NCBI RefSeq assembly: GCF_002433005.1
Contig: NZ_DJHF01000027.1
Span: 39,456 to 88,816 of the forward strand
Source: Acetomicrobium sp. UBA5826
Lineage (GTDB): Bacteria; Synergistota; Synergistia; Synergistales; Acetomicrobiaceae
Reading direction: 5' to 3'
Length of the DNA: 49,361 nt
The position numbers and the translations under genes are program-made. The stretch's first letter is position 1. The number at the start of each line of letters is the position of its first letter. Positions 1-7,516 of this stretch are shown in pieces. The notes below the pieces were generated by a model. That model searched no databases. It worked only from the letters and a program-made list of their open reading frames with translations, and was not told the origin of the DNA.

Positions 1-30
1 AGGCAGCCCTCGAGGCTGCCTTATTTTTTT
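1..30 (+). terminator. Intrinsic terminator of a gene left of the window
   Basis: An 8-bp perfect stem (1-8 with 14-21, loop 9-13) is followed by a T-rich tract at 21-30 on the plus strand. It would end a plus-strand transcript arriving from outside the window. Its right arm overlaps the stop codon of the convergent minus-strand permease gene, so the two transcription units are packed tail to tail. Confidence 0.75.
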
Positions 31-1103
31 GTGCGCCTTGATTCCATTAGAATTGCAACTGGGCGTAATATGGGCACGTTTTCGCAGGTGATTTTAATAA
101 CTACTGCTATAGGAACGGCTAAAACCGCACCGACTCCCCCCCAGAGCCAGCCCCAAAAAAGGAGCGACAGGAGTACGACGATGGGATTGATGTTGAGGGC
201 GTCTCCCACTACTTTGGGTGCAAGAAAATTCCCTATGCTCATCTGTATGACCAAAAGGGCAATTGATGTAGTTATCGCAGGTTTTATGTCGGGGTAAAAC
301 TGCACTAAAGCCACCAATATGGGGGGAATGGAAGCAATCAAAGAGCCGACGTAGGGTATAAAGTTAAGCACAAAGGCCAACACTCCCCAGTTGACGGAAA
401 AATCGACACCTATGACTGAGAGAGCAAGCCATACGGCTACACCCGTCGATGCGCTTATGACGACTGTCGTGAGCAAGTATCGACTGATCTGATATGAAAT
501 TGAATTTATTATTTGTTGAACCCGCTCCGCCATGGTTAAAGAAAAGGCGCGCCTGAGCCTCTCCGTGGACGCCGGAGTGCCGAGCAATATGAACACCAAA
601 AAAACTACTATAAGGAAAAAATTGCTAATCAACGAGATAACTGTACCGGGAAGGGCAAAAAGCAACGGGGTAAGTCGCTTTCCGAGGTCGAATTCCATCA
701 AAAGATCCGTAGGCAGGTTGGTTTTTTGGCCTATCTCCTGAACTATATTCATTAAGCGGCCATAATAATTCGGAAAGGCATTGACAAAGGGCAGTATCCT
801 CCTGTAAAGCAATGCGAAGACCAATAGACAAATGACAAAAAATAGCGTTAGGATCAGAGAGACGGCCAGACCTCGAGGTATTTTCTTCTTTTCAAGTTTC
901 AACAGCGCCGGTTTAAATATAAAAGAAATTAGCCATGCAATGACCAGAGGCATGACAACACTTCTGGCCGAGCGCAAGACGGCACCTCCGGCCACAATAC
1001 AGAGAAAACTCAGTAGCATCAGTAAAGTTTGGAAGCTGTACCAATTTATAACGAATGTTCTATCCCCGGATTTTCTTGGCCTATGGCGATCGTGTTCGGA
1101 CAT
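21..1103 (-). CDS. AI-2E family transporter (PerM/YdiK type membrane protein)
   Basis: A 360-residue polytopic inner-membrane protein of the AI-2E exporter/PerM family. Members are proposed to export autoinducer-2, other small solutes or ions, so the substrate cannot be read from sequence. A short basic N-terminus is followed by paired hydrophobic segments near residues 20-60, a soluble amphipathic middle with a PNYYGRLMNIVQE-type stretch, then about five more membrane spans. The family signature region near the C-terminal third (GVLAFVLNFIPYVGS, then FLAPKVVGDALNINP) is clear. A longer reading frame begins at 1202, but the ATG at 1103 has AAGGAGGT at 1111-1118 and gives the usual length, so I chose it. 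It is divergent from the Fur-family gene. A TATAAT sits at 1139-1134 on this strand without a good -35 box. Confidence 0.88.
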   Translation of the reverse strand: MSEHDRHRPRKSGDRTFVINWYSFQTLLMLLSFLCIVAGGAVLRSARSVVMPLVIAWLISFIFKPALLKLEKKKIPRGLAVSLILTLFFVICLLVFALLYRRILPFVNAFPNYYGRLMNIVQEIGQKTNLPTDLLMEFDLGKRLTPLLFALPGTVISLISNFFLIVVFLVFILLGTPASTERLRRAFSLTMAERVQQIINSISYQISRYLLTTVVISASTGVAVWLALSVIGVDFSVNWGVLAFVLNFIPYVGSLIASIPPILVALVQFYPDIKPAITTSIALLVIQMSIGNFLAPKVVGDALNINPIVVLLSLLFWGWLWGGVGAVLAVPIAVVIKITCENVPILRPVAILMESRRTKK

Positions 1104-1177
1104 CGGCGAAACCTCCTTCGCATTTATTCCTTTATTATAATCAACTTCCGTAGGCACTATCGGAAATTTATTGGTTC

Positions 1178-1196
1178 TTTGCAAATTATTTGCAAA
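1178..1196. promoter_or_regulatory. 19-bp palindromic operator, probable Fur/Zur-family box
   Basis: TTTGCAAAT and ATTTGCAAA flank a single central T at 1187, giving a perfect 9-1-9 inverted repeat. It overlaps the -35 box and most of the spacer of the promoter for the Fur-family gene, so protein bound here would block RNA polymerase. Fur, Zur and PerR sites are typically AT-rich imperfect or perfect palindromes with a one-base centre. The likely ligand is therefore the adjacent regulator, autoregulating itself and the metal importer. The assignment to that protein is inference from position. Confidence 0.6.
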
Positions 1197-1207
1197 TGAC
1201 ATAAAAT
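1179..1207 (+). promoter_or_regulatory. Promoter of the Fur-family gene and znuABC
   Basis: TTGCAA at 1179-1184 and TAAAAT at 1202-1207 are separated by exactly 17 bases. The predicted transcription start falls at about 1214-1216, on or beside the ATG at 1215. No Shine-Dalgarno sequence precedes that ATG, so the transcript may be leaderless. Confidence 0.55.
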
Positions 1208-1214
1208 ATTTCTC

Positions 1215-1694
1215 ATGAACGAAAATACAGCAAGTGAAATTTTAAGGAGCAAGGGCCTGGCAGCAACGAAACAGAGAGTTGCAATTTTTCTAAAAATAGA
1301 GGAGTGCAATTGTCACTTCACGGCAGGGGAATTGCATCGAACGCTTGCTGAAGATAAATTCAGGGAAAGGGTGGACCTTGCCACCGTTTATCGGACGATT
1401 AAGACCTTTGAAAGAGCAGGCTTGCTCAGATGCGTGGCCGAGATCGGCAGTTGTCGATACTACGGGATGATCGACAACTGCGGCTTTGAACACCCCCACT
1501 TTTATTGCAGGAAATGCAGGCGATTATTTTGCCTTAAAACGATGGAGCTGGACTCGAAGGATATAGGAAATCTCGAAAAAATGGGCTTCGAGCCTCAGTT
1601 TTTGCTCCTTACGGTAGAGGGCTTATGTGCACAATGTAGCAAAGGAGGACATTCTAAGGATGGGCAGGACGATAGGACGCAGAGGTCTGATTAA
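1215..1694 (+). CDS. Fur-family metalloregulator, probably Zur-like
   Basis: A 159-residue Fur/Zur/PerR family repressor. The N-terminal half is a winged helix with the family recognition segment VDLATVYRTIKTFERAGLL near residues 53-71. The C-terminal half carries the HPHFYC metal-binding motif followed by CRKC and a second CAQC pair, which together form the structural zinc site typical of the family. The gene overlaps the metal-transporter substrate-binding gene by 35 bases and is read with it, so control of zinc or manganese uptake is the natural role. The family member (Zur, Mur or PerR) cannot be fixed from sequence alone. The start codon has no ribosome site and lies 8 bases beyond the -10 box, consistent with a leaderless mRNA. 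The C-terminal tail after the last CxxC pair is Asp/Arg/Lys-rich and probably disordered. Confidence 0.85.
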   Translation: MNENTASEILRSKGLAATKQRVAIFLKIEECNCHFTAGELHRTLAEDKFRERVDLATVYRTIKTFERAGLLRCVAEIGSCRYYGMIDNCGFEHPHFYCRKCRRLFCLKTMELDSKDIGNLEKMGFEPQFLLLTVEGLCAQCSKGGHSKDGQDDRTQRSD

Positions 1695-2544
1695 GATACT
1701 TTTGCTTTTTTTAAGCATATCGTTGTTTTTGGGCAAAAACACATCTGCATTTGCAGATAATGAAGAGATAGTCTTCGTTTCGGTGCCGCCTATTGCCTAT
1801 TTTGTCGAAAAAATAGTGGGGGAAACGATGAGGGTGGAATCGCTCATAAATCCTGGCGACGATCCTCACGTATATGAGCCAAAACCGAAACAAATGGCGG
1901 ACCTTTCAAAGGCAAGGTTATATTTTTCCACAAACTTTCCCTTTGAGAGGAACCTTTTGACGAAAATAAAGGCCACGAACCCTAATCTGACAATAACCAA
2001 CACCGGTTATGGAATTTCATATATGGAAGATGCAGCACATAAAGGCCATGAAGGGGAGGATGGCTTCGACCCTCACATTTGGACCTCACCTTTAAACGCT
2101 TTTAAGATAGCGGAAAATATCTACAGGGGGCTAGTTTCCGCAAACCCAGAAGAAGTAGAAATCTACAGGAAAAATTATCTGGAACTGCTGAGAAGCATAG
2201 CAAAACTGGACGAGGAGTTATGGGAAAGGTCAAAGTCAGCAAGGGGGATGAAATTTCTGGTCTTTCACCCTGCATGGAGTTATTTTGCGAGAGATTACGG
2301 TTTAATTCAAGTTTCCGTGGAACAGGAAGGCAAGGAACCCAAGGGTGCTCAACTTTCCCGTTTAATCGAAGATGCCAAAAAAGAAGGAATTAAAGTGCTC
2401 TTCGTCTCTCCTCAGCATTCGAAAAGAAGCGCTACGACCATTGCTGACGCCATAGGAGCGGAGATCGTGGAGATTGACCCCCTCTCCAAGAAATGGGACG
2501 AAAACTTAAGATACATGGTTGAAATTGTCTGCGAGGCTCTCTAG
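1660..2544 (+). CDS. znuA: Metal ABC transporter substrate-binding protein (ZnuA-like)
   Basis: An exported cluster A-I binding protein of 294 residues for zinc or manganese. It starts with a basic stretch and hydrophobic signal peptide ending near an AFA site, so it should act in the periplasm. Visible metal-site elements are PHVYEPKP near residue 70, DPHIW near residue 140, FHPAW near residue 195 and a C-terminal EIDPLSKKW segment that supplies the usual Asp. A short His/Glu/Asp-rich loop (HKGHEGED), typical of zinc-binding ZnuA proteins, precedes DPHIW. A GTG at 1627 would lengthen the frame, but the ATG at 1660 has AAAGGAGG at 1641-1648 and begins a proper signal peptide. It overlaps the regulator gene and is followed 12 bases later by the ATPase. 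At 294 residues it is normal length. Confidence 0.88.
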   Translation: MGRTIGRRGLIKILLLFLSISLFLGKNTSAFADNEEIVFVSVPPIAYFVEKIVGETMRVESLINPGDDPHVYEPKPKQMADLSKARLYFSTNFPFERNLLTKIKATNPNLTITNTGYGISYMEDAAHKGHEGEDGFDPHIWTSPLNAFKIAENIYRGLVSANPEEVEIYRKNYLELLRSIAKLDEELWERSKSARGMKFLVFHPAWSYFARDYGLIQVSVEQEGKEPKGAQLSRLIEDAKKEGIKVLFVSPQHSKRSATTIADAIGAEIVEIDPLSKKWDENLRYMVEIVCEAL

Positions 2545-2556
2545 GCAGGTTTCAAG

Positions 2557-3330
2557 ATGACAGGCCCACAGGATATCTATTTCGAAGACGTCTGGTTTTC
2601 ATACAACGGTACCTTCGTGCTCCGGCAGGCTTCCTTTTCAGTGCCGACAAAGGAATTTCTGGTCATTATCGGTCCAAACGGAGGAGGAAAGACCACGCTT
2701 CTGAAACTGATGCTGGGGCTTTGCTCCCCTCAAAGGGGAAAGATCATCCTTTTTGGCGAATACACGCCAAGAGAGGCTTCGCACTTGTTGGGTTACGTCC
2801 CCCAAAACACAAATATAAATCTGGATTTTCCCGTCAGAGTCATCGACGTGGTGCTCATGGGAAGGTTGCGGGGTTTGAAATTCCTTTACACGAAAGAGGA
2901 CAGAAGGGCCGCCGAGGAGGCACTTGAAATCATGGGCATGGACAAATATGCCAACGCCAAGATGAGAGAGCTTTCGCAGGGACAGAGACAGCGCGTGTTA
3001 ATCGCCCGAGCACTGGTCTCTCAACCAAGGATATTGTTGTTGGACGAGCCGACGGCAAGCGTTGATGTCGAAGCGCAAAGGATACTATACGACAGATTGA
3101 GGGAGCTGAACGAAAAGATAACCATAGTACTCGTAAGTCATGATATGACCGTGATATCGAGCTATGCCACAGCCGTGGCTTGCATCAACGGCACGGTCTA
3201 TTATCACGGTTCAAAGGAGATAACTTCTGAGATGCTCCAGATGGCCTACGGATCCTGCCCCGTGGAGCTGGTAGCCCACGGCATTCCCCACAGAGTACTG
3301 GCCAAACACGACGGTGATCGCGATGCTTGA
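2557..3330 (+). CDS. znuC: Metal ABC transporter ATP-binding protein (ZnuC-like)
   Basis: A 257-residue cytoplasmic ATPase that powers metal import with the neighbouring permease. Walker A is GPNGGGKTT near residue 40, the ABC signature is LSQGQRQR near residue 140, and Walker B is ILLLDEPTASVD with the switch His in LVSHD. It lies between the binding-protein and permease genes; its 3' end overlaps the permease start, indicating translational coupling. The frame and length match MntB/ZnuC-type ATPases. Zinc versus manganese specificity cannot be decided here. Confidence 0.9.
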   Translation: MTGPQDIYFEDVWFSYNGTFVLRQASFSVPTKEFLVIIGPNGGGKTTLLKLMLGLCSPQRGKIILFGEYTPREASHLLGYVPQNTNINLDFPVRVIDVVLMGRLRGLKFLYTKEDRRAAEEALEIMGMDKYANAKMRELSQGQRQRVLIARALVSQPRILLLDEPTASVDVEAQRILYDRLRELNEKITIVLVSHDMTVISSYATAVACINGTVYYHGSKEITSEMLQMAYGSCPVELVAHGIPHRVLAKHDGDRDA

Positions 3331-4141
3331 GGCCCTCCAATACGAGTTCATGAGAAACGCACTGGCTGCTGCTGTCCTGGCAAGCGTCATATGCGGGATC
3401 ATGGGAACGATTGTAGTCAGCAAAAAACTGGTATCCATGGCTGGAGGGGTAGCTCATGCGGCCTACGGGGGCATAGGAATGGCATTGTATTTAGGCTTTT
3501 CGCCCCAGCTTGGAGCAATCGGTTTTGCCCTTGCCTCCTCTCTTTTCATGGCTTGGACGACTTTGAGGATGGCCTCCAGGGCCGATACGGTGATCAGCAT
3601 CATATGGGCCGTGGGGATGGCTACAGGGGTGATATTTTCGGACCTCACTCCAGGGTATGGGGCAGACCTGATGAGCTATCTCTTTGGCAGCATACTCATG
3701 GTCGCTAAAGAAGACATATTGTACATGGCAATACTGAGCCTGGCACTTTGTGCTTTTGTACCACTCTTTTACGGGCATTTACTGGCCTATTCCTACGATG
3801 AAGACTACGCCCGAACGAGGGGAGTGCCTGTGGACGTCCTTCATTTCACGGTTATAGTATTGGTGTCCTTCTCCGTGGTGCTTACGATAAGGATCGTCGG
3901 ACTTATTCTCGTAATAGCCCTTCTTTCCATCCCTCCCTACATAGCAGAAAAGTTTTGCCGGTCCCTGGCGGGGATGATGGCCACGTCCTTTCTCTTGAGC
4001 ATGTTCTTTTCCGTCTCGGGCCTGGCGGCAGCTTACACCTTCGATCTAACGTCGGGCGCAGCGATAATAATCATCGCCGCCATCGGTTATCTTGCAGCAG
4101 AGGTATATTTAAAGTTCAGAAAAAAGCCAAAGGGGGCTTGA
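3323..4141 (+). CDS. znuB: Metal ABC transporter permease (ZnuB-like)
   Basis: A 272-residue member of the ABC-3 permease family with about eight or nine hydrophobic spans, expected to form the homodimeric channel for zinc or manganese in the inner membrane. The conserved N-terminal region (ASVICGIMGTIVVSKKLVSMAGGVAHAAYGGIG) carries the typical small-residue helix and the Ser/His-containing loop of this family. A GTG at 3314 is in frame, but the ATG at 3323 overlaps the ATPase stop by 8 bases and gives the usual N-terminus; neither has a strong ribosome site, so coupling is likely. The stop codon is embedded in the -35 box of the serA promoter. Confidence 0.88.
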   Translation: MLEALQYEFMRNALAAAVLASVICGIMGTIVVSKKLVSMAGGVAHAAYGGIGMALYLGFSPQLGAIGFALASSLFMAWTTLRMASRADTVISIIWAVGMATGVIFSDLTPGYGADLMSYLFGSILMVAKEDILYMAILSLALCAFVPLFYGHLLAYSYDEDYARTRGVPVDVLHFTVIVLVSFSVVLTIRIVGLILVIALLSIPPYIAEKFCRSLAGMMATSFLLSMFFSVSGLAAAYTFDLTSGAAIIIIAAIGYLAAEVYLKFRKKPKGA

Positions 4142-4166
4142 CAACTTTTCTCTTGAGTATTATAAA
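4138..4166 (+). promoter_or_regulatory. Consensus sigma-70 promoter for the serA leader
   Basis: TTGACA at 4138-4143 and TATAAA at 4161-4166 with a 17-base spacer. This is the best-matching promoter I found in the window, and it overlaps the znuB stop codon. Transcription should begin near 4173, about 240 bases before the serA start codon. Confidence 0.75.
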
Positions 4167-4195
4167 AAACGAAATTTAAGGTTCGACGAAGTGGT

Positions 4196-4312
4196 GAGGC
4201 AATATTATGATGCCTAAAAAAATAATATTTTCCATGTCATGCGGCAACGGTAGCAACTCTCGATCCTGGTCCCGAAACCAGGATAGGGAAGAGTGTTGCT
4301 TTTGGCCGCATG
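4196..4312 (+). ncRNA. Structured 5' leader RNA of serA, candidate riboswitch or attenuator
   Basis: The leader holds a nested hairpin. The outer stem pairs 4238-4245 with 4305-4312 (8 bp), a middle stem pairs 4252-4257 with 4295-4300 (6 bp), and an apical stem pairs 4263-4270 with 4277-4284 (8 bp, loop CCCGAA). Asymmetric internal loops separate them. An upstream hairpin pairs 4201-4208 with 4222-4229. The bases at 4300-4307 could instead pair with the 5' arm of the downstream terminator (4357-4364, with three G-U pairs), which would make outer stem and terminator alternatives to an antiterminator. I recognise no T-box, SRP or known riboswitch signature. A separate small RNA ending at the terminator is the alternative. 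Confidence 0.5.
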
Positions 4313-4350
4313 AAAGCTCGTAGAATCTCGTAATTTTTACTTTAAGCTAC

Positions 4351-4388
4351 AAAATGGGCCGGAGGCGACATCTTCCGGCCCATTTTTA
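4351..4388 (+). terminator. Intrinsic terminator inside the serA leader
   Basis: A GC-rich stem pairs 4351-4365 with 4372-4386 (one G-U pair, 6-base loop) and ends in a T run. It stops only about 25 bases before the serA ATG, leaving no room for a promoter in between. serA must therefore be expressed by read-through, as in attenuation. Confidence 0.8.
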
Positions 4389-4411
4389 TATTTCTAAAAG
4401 GGGGGGAATTT

Positions 4412-6046
4412 ATGTTTAAAGTCTTAATAACAGAACATATTCACGAAGAGGGCTTGAAGGAACTCTATGAGGCACCTGACATCGAGGCAATACTTCGATT
4501 GAACATGTCGCAGGATGAGCTTTACGATGCCGTCAAAGACATCGACGCCCTTATTACCAGGAGCGGAACTGCCGTGGACAAAAAGTTGCTGGAAGCAGGC
4601 AAAAAGTTGAAAGTGGTGGCCAGAGTCGGAGTGGGGGTAGACAATATCGATTTAGGCGCTGCGAGCAAGATGGGGGTCATAGTGCTCAACTCGCCCACGG
4701 GTAATACTCTTGCCGCCACGGAGCTCACCATGGGGATGATATTTTCGATCGCAAGAAAAATCCCGCAGGCGAACAATTCACTGCTGTCGGGGGAGTGGAA
4801 GAGGGAGAAGTTTCTCGGGACACAACTTTACGGAAAGACCCTTTTGATAGTTGGCCTGGGGCGAATAGGCTCCTCAGTGGCAACACGGGCAAAAGCGTTG
4901 GGAATGGAGATATTTTGTTACGATCCATACATAAATCCGAAAAAGGCCGAAAACCTCGGAGTTAAACGTCTGGGCGACCTAAGGGGAGCTTTATCCCTCG
5001 CAGATTTTGTAACCCTTCACGTGCCCCTAACTCACGAGACCAGAAACATGATCAACGAAGAAACTCTGAAATCGATCAAAAGAGGGGCATATCTGATAAA
5101 TTGTGCCAGAGGAGGGATCGTAGACGAAGGAGCCTGTGCGAAGGCACTCAAGGAAGACAGGTTGGCTGGGGCTGCTTTCGACGTCCACGTCGTCGAACCG
5201 GCAAAGGAAAGCCCCCTTTTCGACCCCTCCTTAATAGAGAAGGTCGTCGTAACACCCCATATAGGAGCAAACACCAGGGAGGCCCAAAGAGCCGTCGCCG
5301 AGATCGTGGTGAAAAACCTCATAAAAGCGCTATCGGGCGAACCCTACGAAAATGCCGTAAACCTCCCCTATATGGAAAACAAGATGACCCTTCAGGAAAG
5401 GGAGTTTCTGTCGCTTGCCAGAAGGATGGGCATGATAGCGGCTTGTGTCATCAAGGAACACGTTGATGAGATCACCGTGGCCATGGCCGGACCCTTACTT
5501 GAAGAGGTAGAGATAAGCTTGCCCTTTGAAGTGCCCTACAGATATATGCCCTTCACGGCAGCGGCTCTTAAGGGGCTTCTCGAGGTGAGGCTGGGCCCTG
5601 AAGTGAACGCCATGTCGGCGCCTCTTCTCGCAAAAGAACATGGTATAAGCGTCTTCGAGAGCAGGCGAGAGGCAAGGACGTATAAAAATGTACTTGCCAT
5701 CGAAGTGAAATCTCAAAATAGGACCTTTTTCATGGCGGGAACGGTGACGGAGGAGGGCAAAAAGCGAATAGTAGGCGTAGATGATTACGAGATAGATTTC
5801 GTTCCCGAGGGGTGGGTGCTTCTTTTTTCCAACCATGACAGGCCTGGGGTCATAGGAAAGATAGGCACATTGCTGGGAGATTACGGAGTAAACATCGCAA
5901 ACTTTGCCTTGGGGAGGAAAAACGGGAGCGGGCTTGCAATCGCTGCCCTTCAACTTGACAGCAGCATTCCAAAAGAGGTAATGGAAAAGATCCAAAAAGA
6001 TGCAGATTTAATCTGGGCCCACCTGATAAACCTCAAAGGAGAGTGA
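4412..6046 (+). CDS. serA: D-3-phosphoglycerate dehydrogenase
   Basis: Oxidises 3-phosphoglycerate with NAD+ in the first committed step of serine synthesis. The 544 residues fit the long form of the enzyme. The catalytic and nucleotide-binding domains occupy about 1-315, with dinucleotide fold GLGRIGSSVA near 150, the active-site Arg in NCARGGIVDE, and the His of PHIGANT paired with an upstream Glu. An intervening substrate-binding (ASB) domain occupies about 320-455, and a C-terminal ACT domain (NHDRPGVIGKIGTLL) normally senses serine. A strong ribosome site (AGGGGGGG) precedes the ATG. The gene follows an attenuator-like leader, so transcriptional control is likely in addition to ACT feedback. 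It overlaps the frame of the next gene's upstream region, which suggests an operon for serine synthesis. Confidence 0.93.
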   Translation: MFKVLITEHIHEEGLKELYEAPDIEAILRLNMSQDELYDAVKDIDALITRSGTAVDKKLLEAGKKLKVVARVGVGVDNIDLGAASKMGVIVLNSPTGNTLAATELTMGMIFSIARKIPQANNSLLSGEWKREKFLGTQLYGKTLLIVGLGRIGSSVATRAKALGMEIFCYDPYINPKKAENLGVKRLGDLRGALSLADFVTLHVPLTHETRNMINEETLKSIKRGAYLINCARGGIVDEGACAKALKEDRLAGAAFDVHVVEPAKESPLFDPSLIEKVVVTPHIGANTREAQRAVAEIVVKNLIKALSGEPYENAVNLPYMENKMTLQEREFLSLARRMGMIAACVIKEHVDEITVAMAGPLLEEVEISLPFEVPYRYMPFTAAALKGLLEVRLGPEVNAMSAPLLAKEHGISVFESRREARTYKNVLAIEVKSQNRTFFMAGTVTEEGKKRIVGVDDYEIDFVPEGWVLLFSNHDRPGVIGKIGTLLGDYGVNIANFALGRKNGSGLAIAALQLDSSIPKEVMEKIQKDADLIWAHLINLKGE

Positions 6047-6048
6047 AG

Positions 6049-6687
6049 ATGTTGCGATACTACCTCATGAGACACGGAGAAACTACCTGGAACGCCAAGG
6101 ACGTATTTCAGGGAAAGCAGGACACGCCTTTAAGCGAAAAGGGCCTGCTTCAAGCCAAGCTTACTGCGAGCCTCGCTTCCCGGATCGGAAAGGCAAGGAT
6201 ATGGTGCAGCCCCCTTAAGAGGGCATTGCAAACGGCAGAACTCCTGGCCGAAAGCGGCGGATATGAGATACTCACAGAAAAGGGCCTGATGGAGATAGAT
6301 CACGGCAAATGGGAACGCCTTCATGTGGAAGAGGTGAAACGTCTTTATCCGGAATCCTTTGAGATGTGGCACAAAGAGCCCGATAAGGTCGTAATGCCCG
6401 ATGGCGAAAGCCTGAGGGACGTTCAGGAACGGGCCTTAAGGGTTTTGACCAAAACAAGGGAAAGCGGAGAAGAGCAGGCTATTATAATGACCCATGACGC
6501 CGTGATCAAATGTCTTCTCTGCCATTGGCTCGAGCTTCCCCTCTCGAAGTACTGGAGTTTCAAGTTCTCAAACTGCAGCGTATCCATAGTGGAGGAAGAC
6601 GATAAGGGTAAGGCAGTCATCTTGCTTCTCGACGATGTATGCCACTTAGAGCAAGGCTGGACCTGGCCGGAACAAAAATCGGTGTAA
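6049..6687 (+). CDS. Histidine phosphatase family protein, possible phosphoserine phosphatase
   Basis: A 212-residue cytoplasmic phosphatase of the histidine-phosphatase (phosphoglycerate mutase-like) superfamily. The catalytic motif LMRHGETTWN is at residues 6-15. The second Arg/Glu region is near WCSPLKRALQTAELL, with general acid Glu in MEIDHGKWE, and the second His lies in IIMTHDAVIK. The ATG at 6049 has AAAGGAG at 6035-6041 and lies 2 bases past the serA stop; an in-frame GTG at 6043 is less likely. Metal-independent phosphoserine phosphatases of Hydrogenobacter belong to this superfamily. Coupling to serA makes that role plausible. The alternative is CobC (alpha-ribazole phosphatase), since corrinoid genes occur at 33-36 kb but no other cobC candidate is in the window. 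Confidence 0.8.
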   Translation: MLRYYLMRHGETTWNAKDVFQGKQDTPLSEKGLLQAKLTASLASRIGKARIWCSPLKRALQTAELLAESGGYEILTEKGLMEIDHGKWERLHVEEVKRLYPESFEMWHKEPDKVVMPDGESLRDVQERALRVLTKTRESGEEQAIIMTHDAVIKCLLCHWLELPLSKYWSFKFSNCSVSIVEEDDKGKAVILLLDDVCHLEQGWTWPEQKSV

Positions 6688-6704
6688 GTGGTTTTACAGA
6701 TTCC

Positions 6705-7496
6705 TTAGGGCACAGCCTTGAGCATCCCTCCGTCAGCGATAATCGTCTGTCCCGTGATGTAGCTGTTGGCATCGGAACAGAGAAACGCGGCCAGACGGCC
6801 GTATTCCCGGGGATCGCCATACCTGCCCATAGGAATTTGTCTCAACATGGCAGAGCGAACTTCCTCAAGCGAGAGGTTCTGGCGCTCTGCCGCAGCTTTA
6901 TCCAACTGCTCTATGCGATCCGTTTTGAACCTTCCTGGGCCGATAACGTTGACCAATATGTTATAGGGTGCCACTTCGCGGGCCAAGGTCTTCGTCATGC
7001 CCACAACGCCGAGGCGGAATGTGTTTGAAAGTATTAAATTATCAATTGCCTCCCTGATGGAAGATGAGGTGGAATTGAGTATCCTGCCCCAGCGCATCTT
7101 TTTCATGTAGGGCAATACAAGTCTGGTCGTCCTAACAAAGCTCAGGAGAGTCAGCTCGAAAGCCCTTTGCCAGACATCGTCAGGAAAATCTTCGAACCTT
7201 CCCGGGGGAGGTCCGCCGGCGTTGTTCACCAGGATATGAATGGTGCCATACTTTTGAACGACAAAGCTGACAAGCTTTTCTATATCGCCAGATTTGGTTA
7301 CGTCGCAGACGAAATGTAGAGGCTCTTTTCCGGTGCTTTCTTTTATATCCTTCTTTGCAATCTTCAGCTTCTCTTCGTTCGTGGAGGAAATTACTACATT
7401 CGCTCCTTCACTCGCAAGCTCCGTCGCAATGGCCTTTCCCAAGCCAGAACTGGAGGCCAGGACCAATGCTACCTTTCCTTCAAGCCCCATGTTCAT
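6705..7496 (-). CDS. SDR family oxidoreductase with non-canonical active site
   Basis: A 263-residue Rossmann-fold protein of the short-chain dehydrogenase family. The nucleotide motif (SSSGLGKAIA, near residues 15-24) and the NNAG motif near residue 90 are intact. The NSTSSS segment supplies the usual Ser. Where classical members have Tyr-x3-Lys, the aligned segment reads SNTFR before LGVVGMTKTLA, so Tyr is replaced by Ser and Lys by Arg. It may therefore catalyse a different reaction, use another residue, or act as a binding protein. AAGGGGGG lies a few bases before the ATG at 7496. It is last in the rsmG-parA-parB-atpZ run and converges on the histidine phosphatase gene with a 17-base gap that shows no clear terminator. 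Confidence 0.82.
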   Translation of the reverse strand: MNMGLEGKVALVLASSSGLGKAIATELASEGANVVISSTNEEKLKIAKKDIKESTGKEPLHFVCDVTKSGDIEKLVSFVVQKYGTIHILVNNAGGPPPGRFEDFPDDVWQRAFELTLLSFVRTTRLVLPYMKKMRWGRILNSTSSSIREAIDNLILSNTFRLGVVGMTKTLAREVAPYNILVNVIGPGRFKTDRIEQLDKAAAERQNLSLEEVRSAMLRQIPMGRYGDPREYGRLAAFLCSDANSYITGQTIIADGGMLKAVP

Positions 7497-7516
7497 GCGA
7501 TTAGCCCCCCTTCTAA

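Noticed and set aside
4238..4312. T-box, tRNA-like element or SRP RNA in front of serA
   Set aside because: The T-box AGGGTGG core, the SRP GGAAGGAAGCAGCC core and tRNA T-loop and acceptor patterns are all absent. Only nested hairpins and a terminator can be supported.
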